Positions 15,081 through 23,474 of a stretch of DNA of 64,000 nucleotides are shown here, in pieces. Numbering within the stretch: the first letter of the stretch is position 1; each line of letters starts with the position of its first letter. A program made the translations under genes and the position numbers. Origin of the DNA: Clostridia bacterium (GTDB taxonomy: Bacteria; Bacillota; Clostridia; Christensenellales; CAG-917); assembly GCA_017461985.1 (NCBI GenBank), contig JAFTSA010000004.1:62001-126000 (forward strand), in the 5' to 3' direction. The notes below the pieces were generated by a model. The model did not search any database. It was not told the origin of the DNA and saw nothing but the letters and a program-made list of their open reading frames with translations.

Positions 15081-15785
15081 ATGAAGAATAAGTTTTTTGT
15101 GGTTTTGTTGATTGTTGTGCTTGCCCTGACGGCGGTGCTTTTCGTTGCATGCAACAAAGCCCCCACTGCTGAATATTGCACCATTATTGTGGAATATGGC
15201 ATCTTCGCTACGGACGATGGGATTTCTAGAGGGCAATATGAGTTCAAAATAATCAAGGATGAATATATTACAATCAATCAAGTTTTCAACAAAATAAACC
15301 CGGGTGGATGGGGAACAGGATATGGTTATGACTTGTTTGCTCTGTCAGAAGACGGATTGACTGTTTACGATGAGAGCCAGCCAGTTGAGCGAGATATGAA
15401 ATTGTGCGTGCTGGATGGCATGTGTTTTTCTGCTGCCCGCGTCACAGTTGTTGCAAAAAGTGATAGGATGAAAAAGTTCTGGGAATTGTCACACTCACAA
15501 GAAGAAAAAGAATATTTTAATGCATATAAGGCCACAACGTTTTTCCATAATGGAATCATCCCAGACAACAACACGTTTGCAAAAATATTAGGGTTGGAAA
15601 CAACAGATTTTCAATTTCAGTTGGAAGGCGATGAAACGATATACAACAATATCAATGAGTTTTATTCATTAATTTTTGATCGCGAAAATCTGGAATACGA
15701 TGAACATAACACATATGGTGGAAATGTTTTCTGTACTCCGAATAGGCATTATCACATACCAAACGTGATAATTTATTTGTACTGA
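15081..15785 (+). CDS. Putative lipoprotein, orphan
   Basis: This 234-residue protein starts with a lipoprotein signal peptide: MKNK, a hydrophobic stretch, and lipobox FVAC with C24. The mature part, beginning NKAPTAEYC, is acidic and aromatic with several Cys. No known domain is recognised. A purine-rich AGAGG lies about ten bases before the ATG, and TTGTCG-17-TATAGA upstream may serve as promoter. It stands alone and is closed by the bidirectional terminator at 15805. Confidence 0.7.
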   Translation: MKNKFFVVLLIVVLALTAVLFVACNKAPTAEYCTIIVEYGIFATDDGISRGQYEFKIIKDEYITINQVFNKINPGGWGTGYGYDLFALSEDGLTVYDESQPVERDMKLCVLDGMCFSAARVTVVAKSDRMKKFWELSHSQEEKEYFNAYKATTFFHNGIIPDNNTFAKILGLETTDFQFQLEGDETIYNNINEFYSLIFDRENLEYDEHNTYGGNVFCTPNRHYHIPNVIIYLY

Positions 15786-15804
15786 ACAAACTTTAAATCA
15801 CAAC

Positions 15805-15833
15805 AAAAACCCACGTTTATCCGTGGGTTTTTT
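15805..15833. terminator. Bidirectional terminator between convergent genes
   Basis: AAAACCCACG (15806-15815), TTTATC loop, CGTGGGTTTT (15822-15831), with T-runs on both strands. It serves the plus-strand lipoprotein and the minus-strand phosphodiesterase operon. Confidence 0.9.
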
Positions 15834-15877
15834 CATATTGAAGTGGTTGTTTGGTGATTTATGCTGATATCAAGATA

Positions 15878-16342
15878 TCAATATATGTCCACAATTTTGG
15901 CGGTCATTTTATCGCCTTGTATGACCACGTATGCATATGACGGAGTTCCTGTCATAGGTGAGTGGATTGCGCCGGGGTTCAAAAAGGTGATGCCGTCTTC
16001 TTCGACGATTTCTGCGTAATGGGTGTGCCCGTAGCACACAAGGGTGCAACCAAGTTCCTTTGTCCTATATGACAGGGGGAGCAGACCTCTTTTCACTGAA
16101 TACAAATCCCCGTGGGTGACGAGGCACTTGACGCCCTCAATTTCCATCACGGATTCACGAGGGAAGGGAGTGTCGTCGCAGTTGCCTTTCACCGCCACAA
16201 GTCCGTGGTGAAAGAGAAGGTCACCAAGCCTACTTCCGCCGTCACCGAGGAAAAACAAATAGTCCGCCTCATTTGCGACGGACTTTATTTTGTCGGGGAT
16301 TGTGTCATAGTGCAAGTCTGAAAATACAACTATTTTTTTCAT
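15878..16342 (-). CDS. YfcE/MJ0936-type metallophosphoesterase
   Basis: This 154-residue cytosolic phosphodiesterase of the calcineurin-like superfamily shows all metal-binding motifs: SDLH (D9, H11), GDGG, GNCD, THGD and GHTH. Family members hydrolyse small phosphodiesters in vitro; the natural substrate is unclear. The start codon overlaps the rdgB stop (ATGA), so the pair is translationally coupled. This rdgB-yfcE order is frequent in Firmicutes. Confidence 0.9.
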   Translation of the reverse strand: MKKIVVFSDLHYDTIPDKIKSVANEADYLFFLGDGGSRLGDLLFHHGLVAVKGNCDDTPFPRESVMEIEGVKCLVTHGDLYSVKRGLLPLSYRTKELGCTLVCYGHTHYAEIVEEDGITFLNPGAIHSPMTGTPSYAYVVIQGDKMTAKIVDIY

Positions 16343-16941
16343 TTAAGAAGATGGTGGTTTTCTTTTAATATTTCAAGCATTTTGCGGAGGGCTCTGCCTC
16401 TATGGCTCACGGCATTTTTTTCTTCAAGAGAGCCTTCTGCAAACACCTTGCCCATATCAAAGCAGTAGAAGAGAGGGTCATATCCAAAGCCTGTTGTGCC
16501 ACTAGGGGCATAGGTGATTTTGCCTTCAACTCTGCCTTCGCAGGTCAACTCTGTGCCGTCAGGGAAGCACACTGCAATGACCGTTGCAAAGTGAGCGGTG
16601 CGCTTTTCATCGGGGACGTCCGCAAGGTTTTTGAGGAGTTTTTCGTTGTTCTTTTGGTCGTCATGCTCCTCACCTGCATAGCGAGCGGAGTACACCCCGG
16701 GCTCACCGCCCAGAGCGTCAACCATAAGACCTGTGTCGTCAGCAAGGGCAACCATACCTGTCATATCTCGGATAGTGCGCGCCTTGATGAGAGCATTTTC
16801 AAGGAGGGTAGTGCCTGTTTCGTCGATTTCAATATCCAGCCCCAAATCCTTGATGGAGAGGAGTTCGTCAAAGCAACCACCGAGGATGCCTTTGATTTCG
16901 GTCAATTTATGCTTGTTGTTGGATGCGATTGCCAGTTTCAT
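16339..16941 (-). CDS. rdgB: XTP/dITP diphosphatase (RdgB/HAM1)
   Basis: This enzyme removes non-canonical purine nucleotides (dITP, XTP) from the pool by hydrolysis to the monophosphate. The start MKLAIASNNKHKLTEI, the central ADDTGLMVDAL with PGVYSARYAG, and the C-terminal GYDPLF and SHRGRALRKM are diagnostic. The length of 200 residues is normal. It is followed with overlap by the phosphoesterase and preceded by the Na/Pi transporter with a 10-nt gap, so all three are probably one transcript. Confidence 0.96.
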   Translation of the reverse strand: MKLAIASNNKHKLTEIKGILGGCFDELLSIKDLGLDIEIDETGTTLLENALIKARTIRDMTGMVALADDTGLMVDALGGEPGVYSARYAGEEHDDQKNNEKLLKNLADVPDEKRTAHFATVIAVCFPDGTELTCEGRVEGKITYAPSGTTGFGYDPLFYCFDMGKVFAEGSLEEKNAVSHRGRALRKMLEILKENHHLLK

Positions 16942-16951
16942 ATTTCACCTA

Positions 16952-18751
16952 TTATGCATTCAAATCTGTTTCGTTGTTGGTGTCGAGGTGTTCTTCAAAC
17001 ACTTTTGCGGACTCTTCTGCGGATTTGAATTCGTCCTTGATTTCGTGCTTGACTTCCTTGATAGAGTGTCTCACAGAGGACTTGACAAGGGGGAGGAGAC
17101 CGTCTGCCACGTTGGTGAAGTGGTCAGCGATACGTTCCACGTTTGAGGTGAGGGCGAGATAGAGTGCGCCCACGTCAGCGGTGCAAGTGCCTTGGGCAAG
17201 ACGCTCAATGTGCATATTGGACATATGCTCAGTGAGGCGGTCGATGGTTTCTTCAAGGACGTATGCTTCACGGAAAGCGGTTGTGTCCTGAGTGGAGTAG
17301 ATTTGCATTATCTTTTGATAAAGTTCACCCACAACCCCTTGCAGTTTCTTGATTTCCTCTTGTGCGTCAGGGGAGAAAGCGGACTCAGATGCCTGCAATT
17401 TTTCTGCATATTCCATGATGTTTTCCGCATAGTCGCCAACACGCTCGAAGTCGGTGACGGTCTTAAACACTGTTGAGGTATACTTGCTATCCTCGTTGCT
17501 GAGGTCCAGTTTTGCAAGTTTCACGTTGAATTTTGTGATGCCCTTGTTGAGGAAGTTGATATATTCCTCATTTTCCTTGAATTGTTCCGCTCTTGACAAG
17601 TCAAGAGAGCAGATGGTGTCAAGGGATATATTCAAGTTTGCCATAGCCTTTTCAGCCATATAGAGGACTTCGTTTCTCACTTGTGCCACAGCGATAGGAG
17701 GTGTCTGCAGGAAGTGCTCGTCAAGATATTTGAAGCGATGTTTTTCATCTTCCACCTTTTTCTTGTCGGGTATGACCTTTGTGACCAGTTTGACAAAGAA
17801 TTTTGTTATGGGCAGGACGATGATGACGGTTGCCACGTTGAAGATGGTGTGGAACATAGCCAGTTGTGTTTGAGGCACGCCGGGGAACATATCTTCAAAG
17901 AGAGTGCCAAAGGTGACGGCACCCTTTGAGCCAAGGCGGATTGCCATGCCCACAAGCATAAACACAACGACGCCGAAAACGTTGAAAGTGAGGTGGATGA
18001 GAGCGGTGCGCTTTGCATTTGTACCACTGGTGATGCCTGCGATGATTGCCACCACGCAAGAGCCGATGTTTGAGCCCATTGTGAGGTAGATGCCTTGATC
18101 AAGAGAGATAAGCCCTGTGAAGACCATTGTGATTGCCACGGAGGTCATAACAGAAGAACTTTGAATTATTGCGGTGATGACCGCACCGATAATGACGAGG
18201 AGGATAGGATTTGTTATCTTTGCAAGGAAGTTCTTGACTGTGTCAAGCTCAGCAAAGGATTCCATTGAACCGCTCATCATTGAGAGGCCCACAAAGAGCA
18301 TGCCGAAGCCTGCCATAATGCCACCCACTTTCTTCACGGTGTCCTTCTTTGCAAAGGCGTTGACAAATGCGCCAATGCCCGCAAAGGTTGCAAAGATAGT
18401 GCCTGTGGACACTGCGCTTTCAAACATACCAAGGGCGGTGATTTGACCGGTGATTGTTGTGCCGATATTTGCGCCGAATATGATTGATGCGGCTTGTGTC
18501 AAGGACATTATGCCTGCATTGACAAAACCGATGACCATGACGGAGGTTGCACCAGATGACTGGATTGCCGCCGTGGCCGCCGCGCCAATACCAACGCCCA
18601 CCAACTTGCTGTTTGAAGTCTTAGCAAAGAGGGCGCGGAGTTTTTTAGAGCTGACCGATTCAAGGTTTGAACTCATCATATTACAGGCGATGAGGAAGAT
18701 ACCTACGCCTGCCACGAGAGCCAAAACTGCATTTGCGATTGTGCCTGCCAT
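16952..18751 (-). CDS. Na+/phosphate cotransporter family protein with PhoU-like tail
   Basis: This 599-residue protein consists of two repeated Na/Pi-cotransporter units and a cytoplasmic PhoU-like helical domain. The signature QSSGATS is at residues 64-70 and its counterpart QSSSVMTS starts at 197. About eight to ten membrane spans lie between residues 5 and 320; the PhoU-like part runs from about 370 to 590. It probably takes up phosphate with sodium at the cytoplasmic membrane, with the PhoU part sensing or gating. AGGAAAA is placed seven bases before the ATG. Confidence 0.9.
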   Translation of the reverse strand: MAGTIANAVLALVAGVGIFLIACNMMSSNLESVSSKKLRALFAKTSNSKLVGVGIGAAATAAIQSSGATSVMVIGFVNAGIMSLTQAASIIFGANIGTTITGQITALGMFESAVSTGTIFATFAGIGAFVNAFAKKDTVKKVGGIMAGFGMLFVGLSMMSGSMESFAELDTVKNFLAKITNPILLVIIGAVITAIIQSSSVMTSVAITMVFTGLISLDQGIYLTMGSNIGSCVVAIIAGITSGTNAKRTALIHLTFNVFGVVVFMLVGMAIRLGSKGAVTFGTLFEDMFPGVPQTQLAMFHTIFNVATVIIVLPITKFFVKLVTKVIPDKKKVEDEKHRFKYLDEHFLQTPPIAVAQVRNEVLYMAEKAMANLNISLDTICSLDLSRAEQFKENEEYINFLNKGITKFNVKLAKLDLSNEDSKYTSTVFKTVTDFERVGDYAENIMEYAEKLQASESAFSPDAQEEIKKLQGVVGELYQKIMQIYSTQDTTAFREAYVLEETIDRLTEHMSNMHIERLAQGTCTADVGALYLALTSNVERIADHFTNVADGLLPLVKSSVRHSIKEVKHEIKDEFKSAEESAKVFEEHLDTNNETDLNA

Positions 18752-18813
18752 AATTTTTCCTGTGTAAATAAATAGTTGTAGCGGTAGTGTTCGCTTTTGA
18801 GTGGTCTATAAGA

Positions 18814-19827
18814 TTACTTGGTGATTGTCACCTTATTAAGGTTTCTAGGGGAGTCGGGGTTGAGGCCTCTTGTTTCGCAGTAGGTTGCCACCCATTTTTG
18901 CATTGCAACAAGATAGCACACTGTCTGCTCATCTTCGGGAAGAGTTGGCATATCGATGACGGATTTTGCCACCGCCTTGACGTCCTCAATATCAGTGAAA
19001 GCCACAATATACGCACCTCTTTCATTGAGGTCTGTTGCAGTTTTCACGTAGTTGTCACGATTGATTCCGTTAGGTGCAAAGATGATGACGGGCAAGTCCT
19101 CACGGATAAGTGCTTTTGGTCCGTGTTGGAATTCATTTGTTGATGAAGCATAGGTGAAGAGATAGCAAGTTTCAGTCAACTTCAATCCACTTTCCTTTGC
19201 AACTGCCTCGGTGACACCACGGGACAAACTGACCATTTGTGTGGCGGTGAGAGTTTCGTCAGTGAAAGAGGGGAGAGTGACGTCAAGGGCTTTTTTCACG
19301 TTGTCAAGGTGGTAGGTTGTAGTCTTGCCGGCAAGTGCGTCTGCAAGGACTTGAAGTGCCACGATTTCACCAGTGAGAGTCTTTGTTGCCGCCACAGCCT
19401 TTTCTTCTCCTGCTGAGATATGAAGGGTGAAGTCGCACACCTTTGCAAGGGCAGAGTCGGGATAGTTGGTGCAAGCAACGGTGAGAGCACCTTGATTTTT
19501 TGCACTTTGTGCAAAGGCAAGGGTGTCAGGGCCTGCGCCGGATTGTGAAACCACAATATACAAAGAATCCGTCAAGTCACGCTCCGCTTTAAACAGAGTG
19601 ACCATTGACGGATACTCAAAGGACAAGACGTAAGGGGTTTGCTTTTCAAGGAAAAACTTGAAAGCAATGCCTGCATGAAGTGAACTGCCACGGCCTGCAA
19701 GGATAACACGTTTTATCTTTCTTTCCTTGCATACGTCAGCAATATTTTTTGCAGTGGACAGGTTGGACTCAAGTGCCTTTTCCACCACAAAAGGTGCTTC
19801 AAAAAGTTCCTGCATCATTATTGACAT
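18814..19827 (-). CDS. SIS-domain sugar isomerase/deaminase (GlmS isomerase-like)
   Basis: This protein has two SIS domains, as in the isomerase half of glucosamine-6-phosphate synthase, but no glutaminase domain. Motifs: GRGSSLHAG, VVSQSGAGPDT, TKTLTGEI, EFQHGPKALI and a C-terminal PRNLNKVTITK that parallels the RNLAKSVTVE end of GlmS. Such free isomerase domains (AgaS, FrlB, NagB-II types) act on amino-sugar or fructosamine phosphates. The start at 19827 has GAGGT seven bases upstream and gives 337 residues; the longer frame to 19887 would run through the promoter. The substrate is unknown. Confidence 0.8.
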   Translation of the reverse strand: MSIMMQELFEAPFVVEKALESNLSTAKNIADVCKERKIKRVILAGRGSSLHAGIAFKFFLEKQTPYVLSFEYPSMVTLFKAERDLTDSLYIVVSQSGAGPDTLAFAQSAKNQGALTVACTNYPDSALAKVCDFTLHISAGEEKAVAATKTLTGEIVALQVLADALAGKTTTYHLDNVKKALDVTLPSFTDETLTATQMVSLSRGVTEAVAKESGLKLTETCYLFTYASSTNEFQHGPKALIREDLPVIIFAPNGINRDNYVKTATDLNERGAYIVAFTDIEDVKAVAKSVIDMPTLPEDEQTVCYLVAMQKWVATYCETRGLNPDSPRNLNKVTITK

Positions 19828-19854
19828 AATAAACCTCAAATGGATATTGATTAG

Positions 19855-19883
19855 ATTATATCTAAAAATACGCAAATTGTAAA
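19855..19883 (-). promoter_or_regulatory. Promoter of the SIS isomerase operon
   Basis: On the minus strand: TTTACA (19883-19878), 17 nt, TATAAT (19860-19855). Confidence 0.75.
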
Positions 19884-19901
19884 ACAAATGTGCGTGAAAA
19901 C

Positions 19902-19934
19902 AAAAAAATACGCTTGAGACTCAAGCGTATTTTT
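19902..19934 (-). terminator. Terminator of dinB
   Basis: A 15-bp inverted repeat (AAAAATACGCTTGAG 19904-19918, CTCAAGCGTATTTTT 19920-19934) with T-runs on both strands. It lies 25 bases after the dinB stop and in front of the SIS promoter. Confidence 0.9.
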
Positions 19935-19958
19935 ATAATATATGCGGTTAGATTGCCG

Positions 19959-21185
19959 TTATCGTTTGAAAGGCTCAAATCCGTCTTCTTCGTGGAGATT
20001 GCCTGTAAGGTTGTTGGCAAGGACAACTCCACGGGTTATTGCATTATATCCATACTTGCCACGGATTTTGTCAACGCTGTCCTCAAGTCTTTCCTCTCTT
20101 TCGCCGTCGTCAATGAGACAGAGTTGTTTCACGCACTTGTCGTCAAGGCGGATTGCCCCCACGGTCATAGCACGGAGAGGGGTGGGGAAGGAGTGCATTT
20201 CTTTGAGCAGTTCAACTGCCGCTTTTGCAAAATCCGCCGAGTTAGATGTCGGAAATTCAAGGGTTTTATGACGAGAAACCCCGTCCAAAGTTTCTGCATA
20301 TCTTATGGATAAAGACACCCCGTTTGCCACAAGACCGTATTTTCTTAGCCTAGTGCCCACCAACTCCGCAAGAGCATAAATGACTGTTTTTGCATCCGCC
20401 ATTGTGGTTATATCACGAGGGGTGGTTGTGCCGTTTGATATGCTTTTGGGCACGTGAGTGTCGTAGTAGTGTTTCACCTCTTCGTGCTCAATGCCTTGGG
20501 CGTAGTCCACCATATGCTCACCCACAACGCCGAAGTGGTCACGGAGCATTTTTCGTGAGGCATTTGCCAGTTGTCTTATGGTGTGGATATTCAGTTTTTT
20601 CAGTTTTTCAGCGGTCTTTCTGCCGATCATAATCATCTCGCTAGGTGACATCTCACCGATGATATCCATATAATTTGACCGCATTAGAACACTGGTTGCG
20701 TCGGGTTTTTTAAGGTCAGAGCCCAGCTTTGCAAGCACCTTTGTGAAGGACACGCCCACGGATATAGTAAGCCCTGTCCGTCTCTTCACCTCTTCACGGA
20801 TATGGTCGGCGAGTTGTGGCCCTGTCATACCGAAGAATTTAAGTGAACCGGTGACGTCAAGCCAACACTCGTCAAGGCCGAAACTTTCCACTCTGTCCGT
20901 AAATTCCGTATAGATTGAGCGGACAAGGTTGGAGTAGTGGACGTACTCCTCAAAATGAGGGGGCACAAAGATGATGTTAGGGCATTTTTTTCGTGAAATC
21001 CAAATGGCCTCACCGGTTTGAACGCCTGCCTCTTTTGCAAGATAGTTTTTTGCAAGGACAATACCGTGTCTGTTTTCAGGATTTCCCGACACGGCAAGAG
21101 GCATCCCAACGTATTCGGGATGATTTTTTTGCTCCACCGAGGCGTAAAAATTGTTCAAATCGCAGTGTAAAATGACCTTTTCCAT
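19959..21185 (-). CDS. dinB: DNA polymerase IV
   Basis: This is a Y-family translesion polymerase, 408 residues with the chosen start. The catalytic acidic residues are D9 (HCDLNNFYASVE), D105 and E106 (SFGLDECWLDV). A helix-hairpin-helix region with GRKTAEKL follows, then a C-terminal little-finger domain. The frame is open upstream to 21251, but the family always starts at MEKVILHCD, so 21185 is used. The ribosome binding site is weak (AATAAG). No LexA-type box is seen near its promoter. It diverges from galE. Confidence 0.95.
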   Translation of the reverse strand: MEKVILHCDLNNFYASVEQKNHPEYVGMPLAVSGNPENRHGIVLAKNYLAKEAGVQTGEAIWISRKKCPNIIFVPPHFEEYVHYSNLVRSIYTEFTDRVESFGLDECWLDVTGSLKFFGMTGPQLADHIREEVKRRTGLTISVGVSFTKVLAKLGSDLKKPDATSVLMRSNYMDIIGEMSPSEMIMIGRKTAEKLKKLNIHTIRQLANASRKMLRDHFGVVGEHMVDYAQGIEHEEVKHYYDTHVPKSISNGTTTPRDITTMADAKTVIYALAELVGTRLRKYGLVANGVSLSIRYAETLDGVSRHKTLEFPTSNSADFAKAAVELLKEMHSFPTPLRAMTVGAIRLDDKCVKQLCLIDDGEREERLEDSVDKIRGKYGYNAITRGVVLANNLTGNLHEEDGFEPFKR

Positions 21186-21197
21186 AAACTTATTTTT

Positions 21198-21226
21198 ATT
21201 ATAACCCACAAACCGTTGCAAAACAA
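21198..21226 (-). promoter_or_regulatory. Promoter of dinB
   Basis: On the minus strand: TTGTTT (21226-21221), 17 nt, TATAAT (21203-21198). The -35 element shares base 21221 with the -35 element of the divergent galE promoter. Confidence 0.6.
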
Positions 21227-21244
21227 GCGGTTTTGGAGTATAAT
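21216..21244 (+). promoter_or_regulatory. Promoter of galE
   Basis: TTGCAA (21216-21221), 17 nt, TATAAT (21239-21244), followed by GAGAGG before the ATG at 21276. Confidence 0.75.
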
Positions 21245-21275
21245 ATTTCAATAAAATATTAGAGAGGCATTTTTT

Positions 21276-22259
21276 ATGATTCTTGTCACAGGCGGAGCCG
21301 GCTATATCGGCTCACACACAGTAAGAGAACTTCGTGAAAGAGGCATGGACGTTGTGGTCTATGACAATCTTTCCACAGGCCATATCGAGTCCATCGGCGA
21401 CACACCCTTTGTCAAAGGTGACCTTTTTGACGTTGAACTTCTTCGCAAGACTTTCCGTGAATACGGCGTTGACTCAGTGATTCACTTTGCCGCATATTCA
21501 CTGGTTGGTGAAAGCATGGTCAACCCTGCCAAGTACTATCACAACAACGTTGCAGGCACTTTGGCACTTCTTGATGCAATGCTGGCAGAAAACGTCAAAT
21601 ATTTGGTCTTCTCATCATCTGCCGCCACCTACGGCGACTGCGGAGATGGTCTCATCACCGAAAACAGCCCTCAAAACCCCACCTCAGTCTACGGTCAAAC
21701 CAAACTGATGATGGAGCAATTCATGCAAGACTACGACAAGGCATACGGCATGAAGTACGTTGCACTCCGCTATTTCAATGCAGCAGGCGCACACGCCAGC
21801 GGAGAAATCGGTGAAGCCCACAACCCTGAAAGCCACCTTATTCCTCTCATCTTGCAAGTGTCCAACGGCAAGAGGGAACAAATCAACATCTTCGGTGACG
21901 ATTATCCCACCCACGACGGCACCTGCATAAGAGACTATATCCACATCACCGACCTTGCAGACGCACACATCAAGGCTCTTGAATATCTCAAAAACGGTGG
22001 CAAGAGCACTTATTATAACCTTGGCAACGGCAACGGCTTTTCAGTGAAGGAAGTCATCGACACAGTTGAAAAGGTTGTTGGAAGCCCTGTGAAAAAGCAA
22101 GTTGTAGAGCGCAGACCCGGTGACCCTGCATCACTTGTTGCATCCAGCGAGAAGATTCAAAAGGAACTTGGCTGGAAGCCCAAATACGACACTCTTGACT
22201 CAATCGTAGCATCCGCTTGGAAGTGGCACAGCACCCACCTCGACGGATTCAACAAATAG
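21276..22259 (+). CDS. galE: UDP-glucose 4-epimerase
   Basis: GalE interconverts UDP-glucose and UDP-galactose through an NAD-bound intermediate in the cytosol. The Rossmann motif GGAGYIGS is at residues 6-13, the catalytic Y139 and K143 are in SVYGQTK, and the YFNAAGAHASGEIGE segment is typical. The length of 327 residues is normal. It heads an apparent operon with galU, mcsA, mcsB and clpC. A short hairpin (22261-22277) separates it from galU. Confidence 0.96.
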   Translation: MILVTGGAGYIGSHTVRELRERGMDVVVYDNLSTGHIESIGDTPFVKGDLFDVELLRKTFREYGVDSVIHFAAYSLVGESMVNPAKYYHNNVAGTLALLDAMLAENVKYLVFSSSAATYGDCGDGLITENSPQNPTSVYGQTKLMMEQFMQDYDKAYGMKYVALRYFNAAGAHASGEIGEAHNPESHLIPLILQVSNGKREQINIFGDDYPTHDGTCIRDYIHITDLADAHIKALEYLKNGGKSTYYNLGNGNGFSVKEVIDTVEKVVGSPVKKQVVERRPGDPASLVASSEKIQKELGWKPKYDTLDSIVASAWKWHSTHLDGFNK

Positions 22260-22260
22260 T

Positions 22261-22277
22261 GATTAACTTCGTTAATC
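22261..22277 (+). other. Short intra-operon hairpin between galE and galU
   Basis: GATTAAC-TTC-GTTAATC, a 7-bp stem with no T-tract, directly after the galE stop. A similar element is at 57194-57211. Confidence 0.5.
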
Positions 22278-22290
22278 AACAAGGGGGATT

Positions 22291-23151
22291 ATGACAGTTT
22301 CAAAAGCAGTTATACCTTGCGGAGGTTTTGGCACTAGATTTTTGCCTGCAACCAAAGTTTTGCCAAAGGAGTTGTTGCCCATAGTGGACAAACCCACTCT
22401 TTGGTACGTGGTTGAAGAGGCGGCAAAAGCCGGCATCACCGACGTCCTCATCATCATTGCCGAAGGCAAGGAAGCGGTGCAAAGATTCTTTGAGCCAAAC
22501 GACAAACTCAACGCGCGCCTTCTAGATAGAGGCGCAGATGAGTTATACTCACTTGCCAACCACGATTTTGGTGTCAACGTCACTTTCAAGGTGCAACCCA
22601 GCCAAAAGGGAAGCGGTGACGCAGTCTATCTTGCCAAGGACTTTGCCGGTGGTGAGCCCATTGCCGTGCTCTTTGGTGACGACATCGTGTACACAGGTGC
22701 AGGGGAGTGCGCAACCAAGCAACTCATCAATGCATTTTCATCAACAGGCAAAACCGTTGTTGGCGTCCAACGCACGTCAGAAGAAGTGGCAAGACGCTGT
22801 GGTGTTATGATGACAAAAGGTGAAGTGGGCAGAGTGACTGAAATCACTGGCATAGTTGAAAAACCCACAGGCGACCTTCCCAGCGAGCTTGTTTCACTTG
22901 GCAGATTTATCCTCACCCCCGAGGTGTTTGATGCTCTTGAAAACACAGCCCTTTCAAAGGACGGTGAGATTTATCTCACCGATGCAATAAGCGCCGTGGC
23001 AAAAGATGGCGGAGCAGTGGCTTGCCTCTTTGACGGCAGAAGATATGATGTAGGCAACAAACAAGGCTATCTTGAAGCGGTTGTAGAGTTTGCCCTTCGT
23101 GATGAAAAACTTGGCAAAACTTTTGCCGACTATTTGAAGACAAAAAGATAA
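22291..23151 (+). CDS. galU: UTP-glucose-1-phosphate uridylyltransferase
   Basis: GalU makes UDP-glucose from UTP and glucose-1-phosphate. The N-terminal GGFGTRFLPATK with PKELLPIVDKP is the nucleotide and sugar-phosphate binding signature, and FGDD marks the metal site. The length of 286 residues fits. GGGGGA precedes the ATG. Its TAA overlaps the mcsA ATG by one base (TAATG). Together with galE it supplies UDP-sugars for cell surface glycans. Confidence 0.96.
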   Translation: MTVSKAVIPCGGFGTRFLPATKVLPKELLPIVDKPTLWYVVEEAAKAGITDVLIIIAEGKEAVQRFFEPNDKLNARLLDRGADELYSLANHDFGVNVTFKVQPSQKGSGDAVYLAKDFAGGEPIAVLFGDDIVYTGAGECATKQLINAFSSTGKTVVGVQRTSEEVARRCGVMMTKGEVGRVTEITGIVEKPTGDLPSELVSLGRFILTPEVFDALENTALSKDGEIYLTDAISAVAKDGGAVACLFDGRRYDVGNKQGYLEAVVEFALRDEKLGKTFADYLKTKR

Positions 23152-23474
23152 TGACCTGTGACGTATGCGGTGCGCTCACAAGATACGTGGAAAGAGTCCG
23201 CACTGGCGACAAAATCATTGAGATACATCTTTGCGAAAGATGCCGTAGTTCAGCCCTCAAAAACGGACTGACACCTCTTGATTTGCTTGTCACTCTCAAA
23301 GAGTCGCAGGGCAGATATTGCCCAACTTGTGGCACGACTGAAAAGGACGTGGCAGAAAATTTCAAGTTTGGCTGTGCGGACTGCTACAAATATATGCGAG
23401 GCATTGCCCTCACCTTGGCGGACAAAGTGCAAGATGACCTTGTCCACAGAGGGAAGGAGGTGCACCGTGGATGA
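23151..23474 (+). CDS. mcsA: McsA-like zinc protein, activator of McsB
   Basis: This is a 107-residue protein with four CXXC pairs (C3/C6, C28/C31, C57/C60, C75/C78) that likely bind two zinc ions. In Bacillus McsA stimulates the arginine kinase McsB and links it to ClpC. The protein here is much shorter than the roughly 185-residue Bacillus McsA and lacks the C-terminal UvrB/C motif. It overlaps galU by one base and mcsB by eight bases. Confidence 0.85.
   Translation: MTCDVCGALTRYVERVRTGDKIIEIHLCERCRSSALKNGLTPLDLLVTLKESQGRYCPTCGTTEKDVAENFKFGCADCYKYMRGIALTLADKVQDDLVHRGKEVHRG

Noticed and set aside
23278..23466. Longer N-terminus of McsB inside mcsA
   Set aside because: The McsB family starts at the SSRIRLARN region, and GGAGG with GTG at 23467 gives the normal length.
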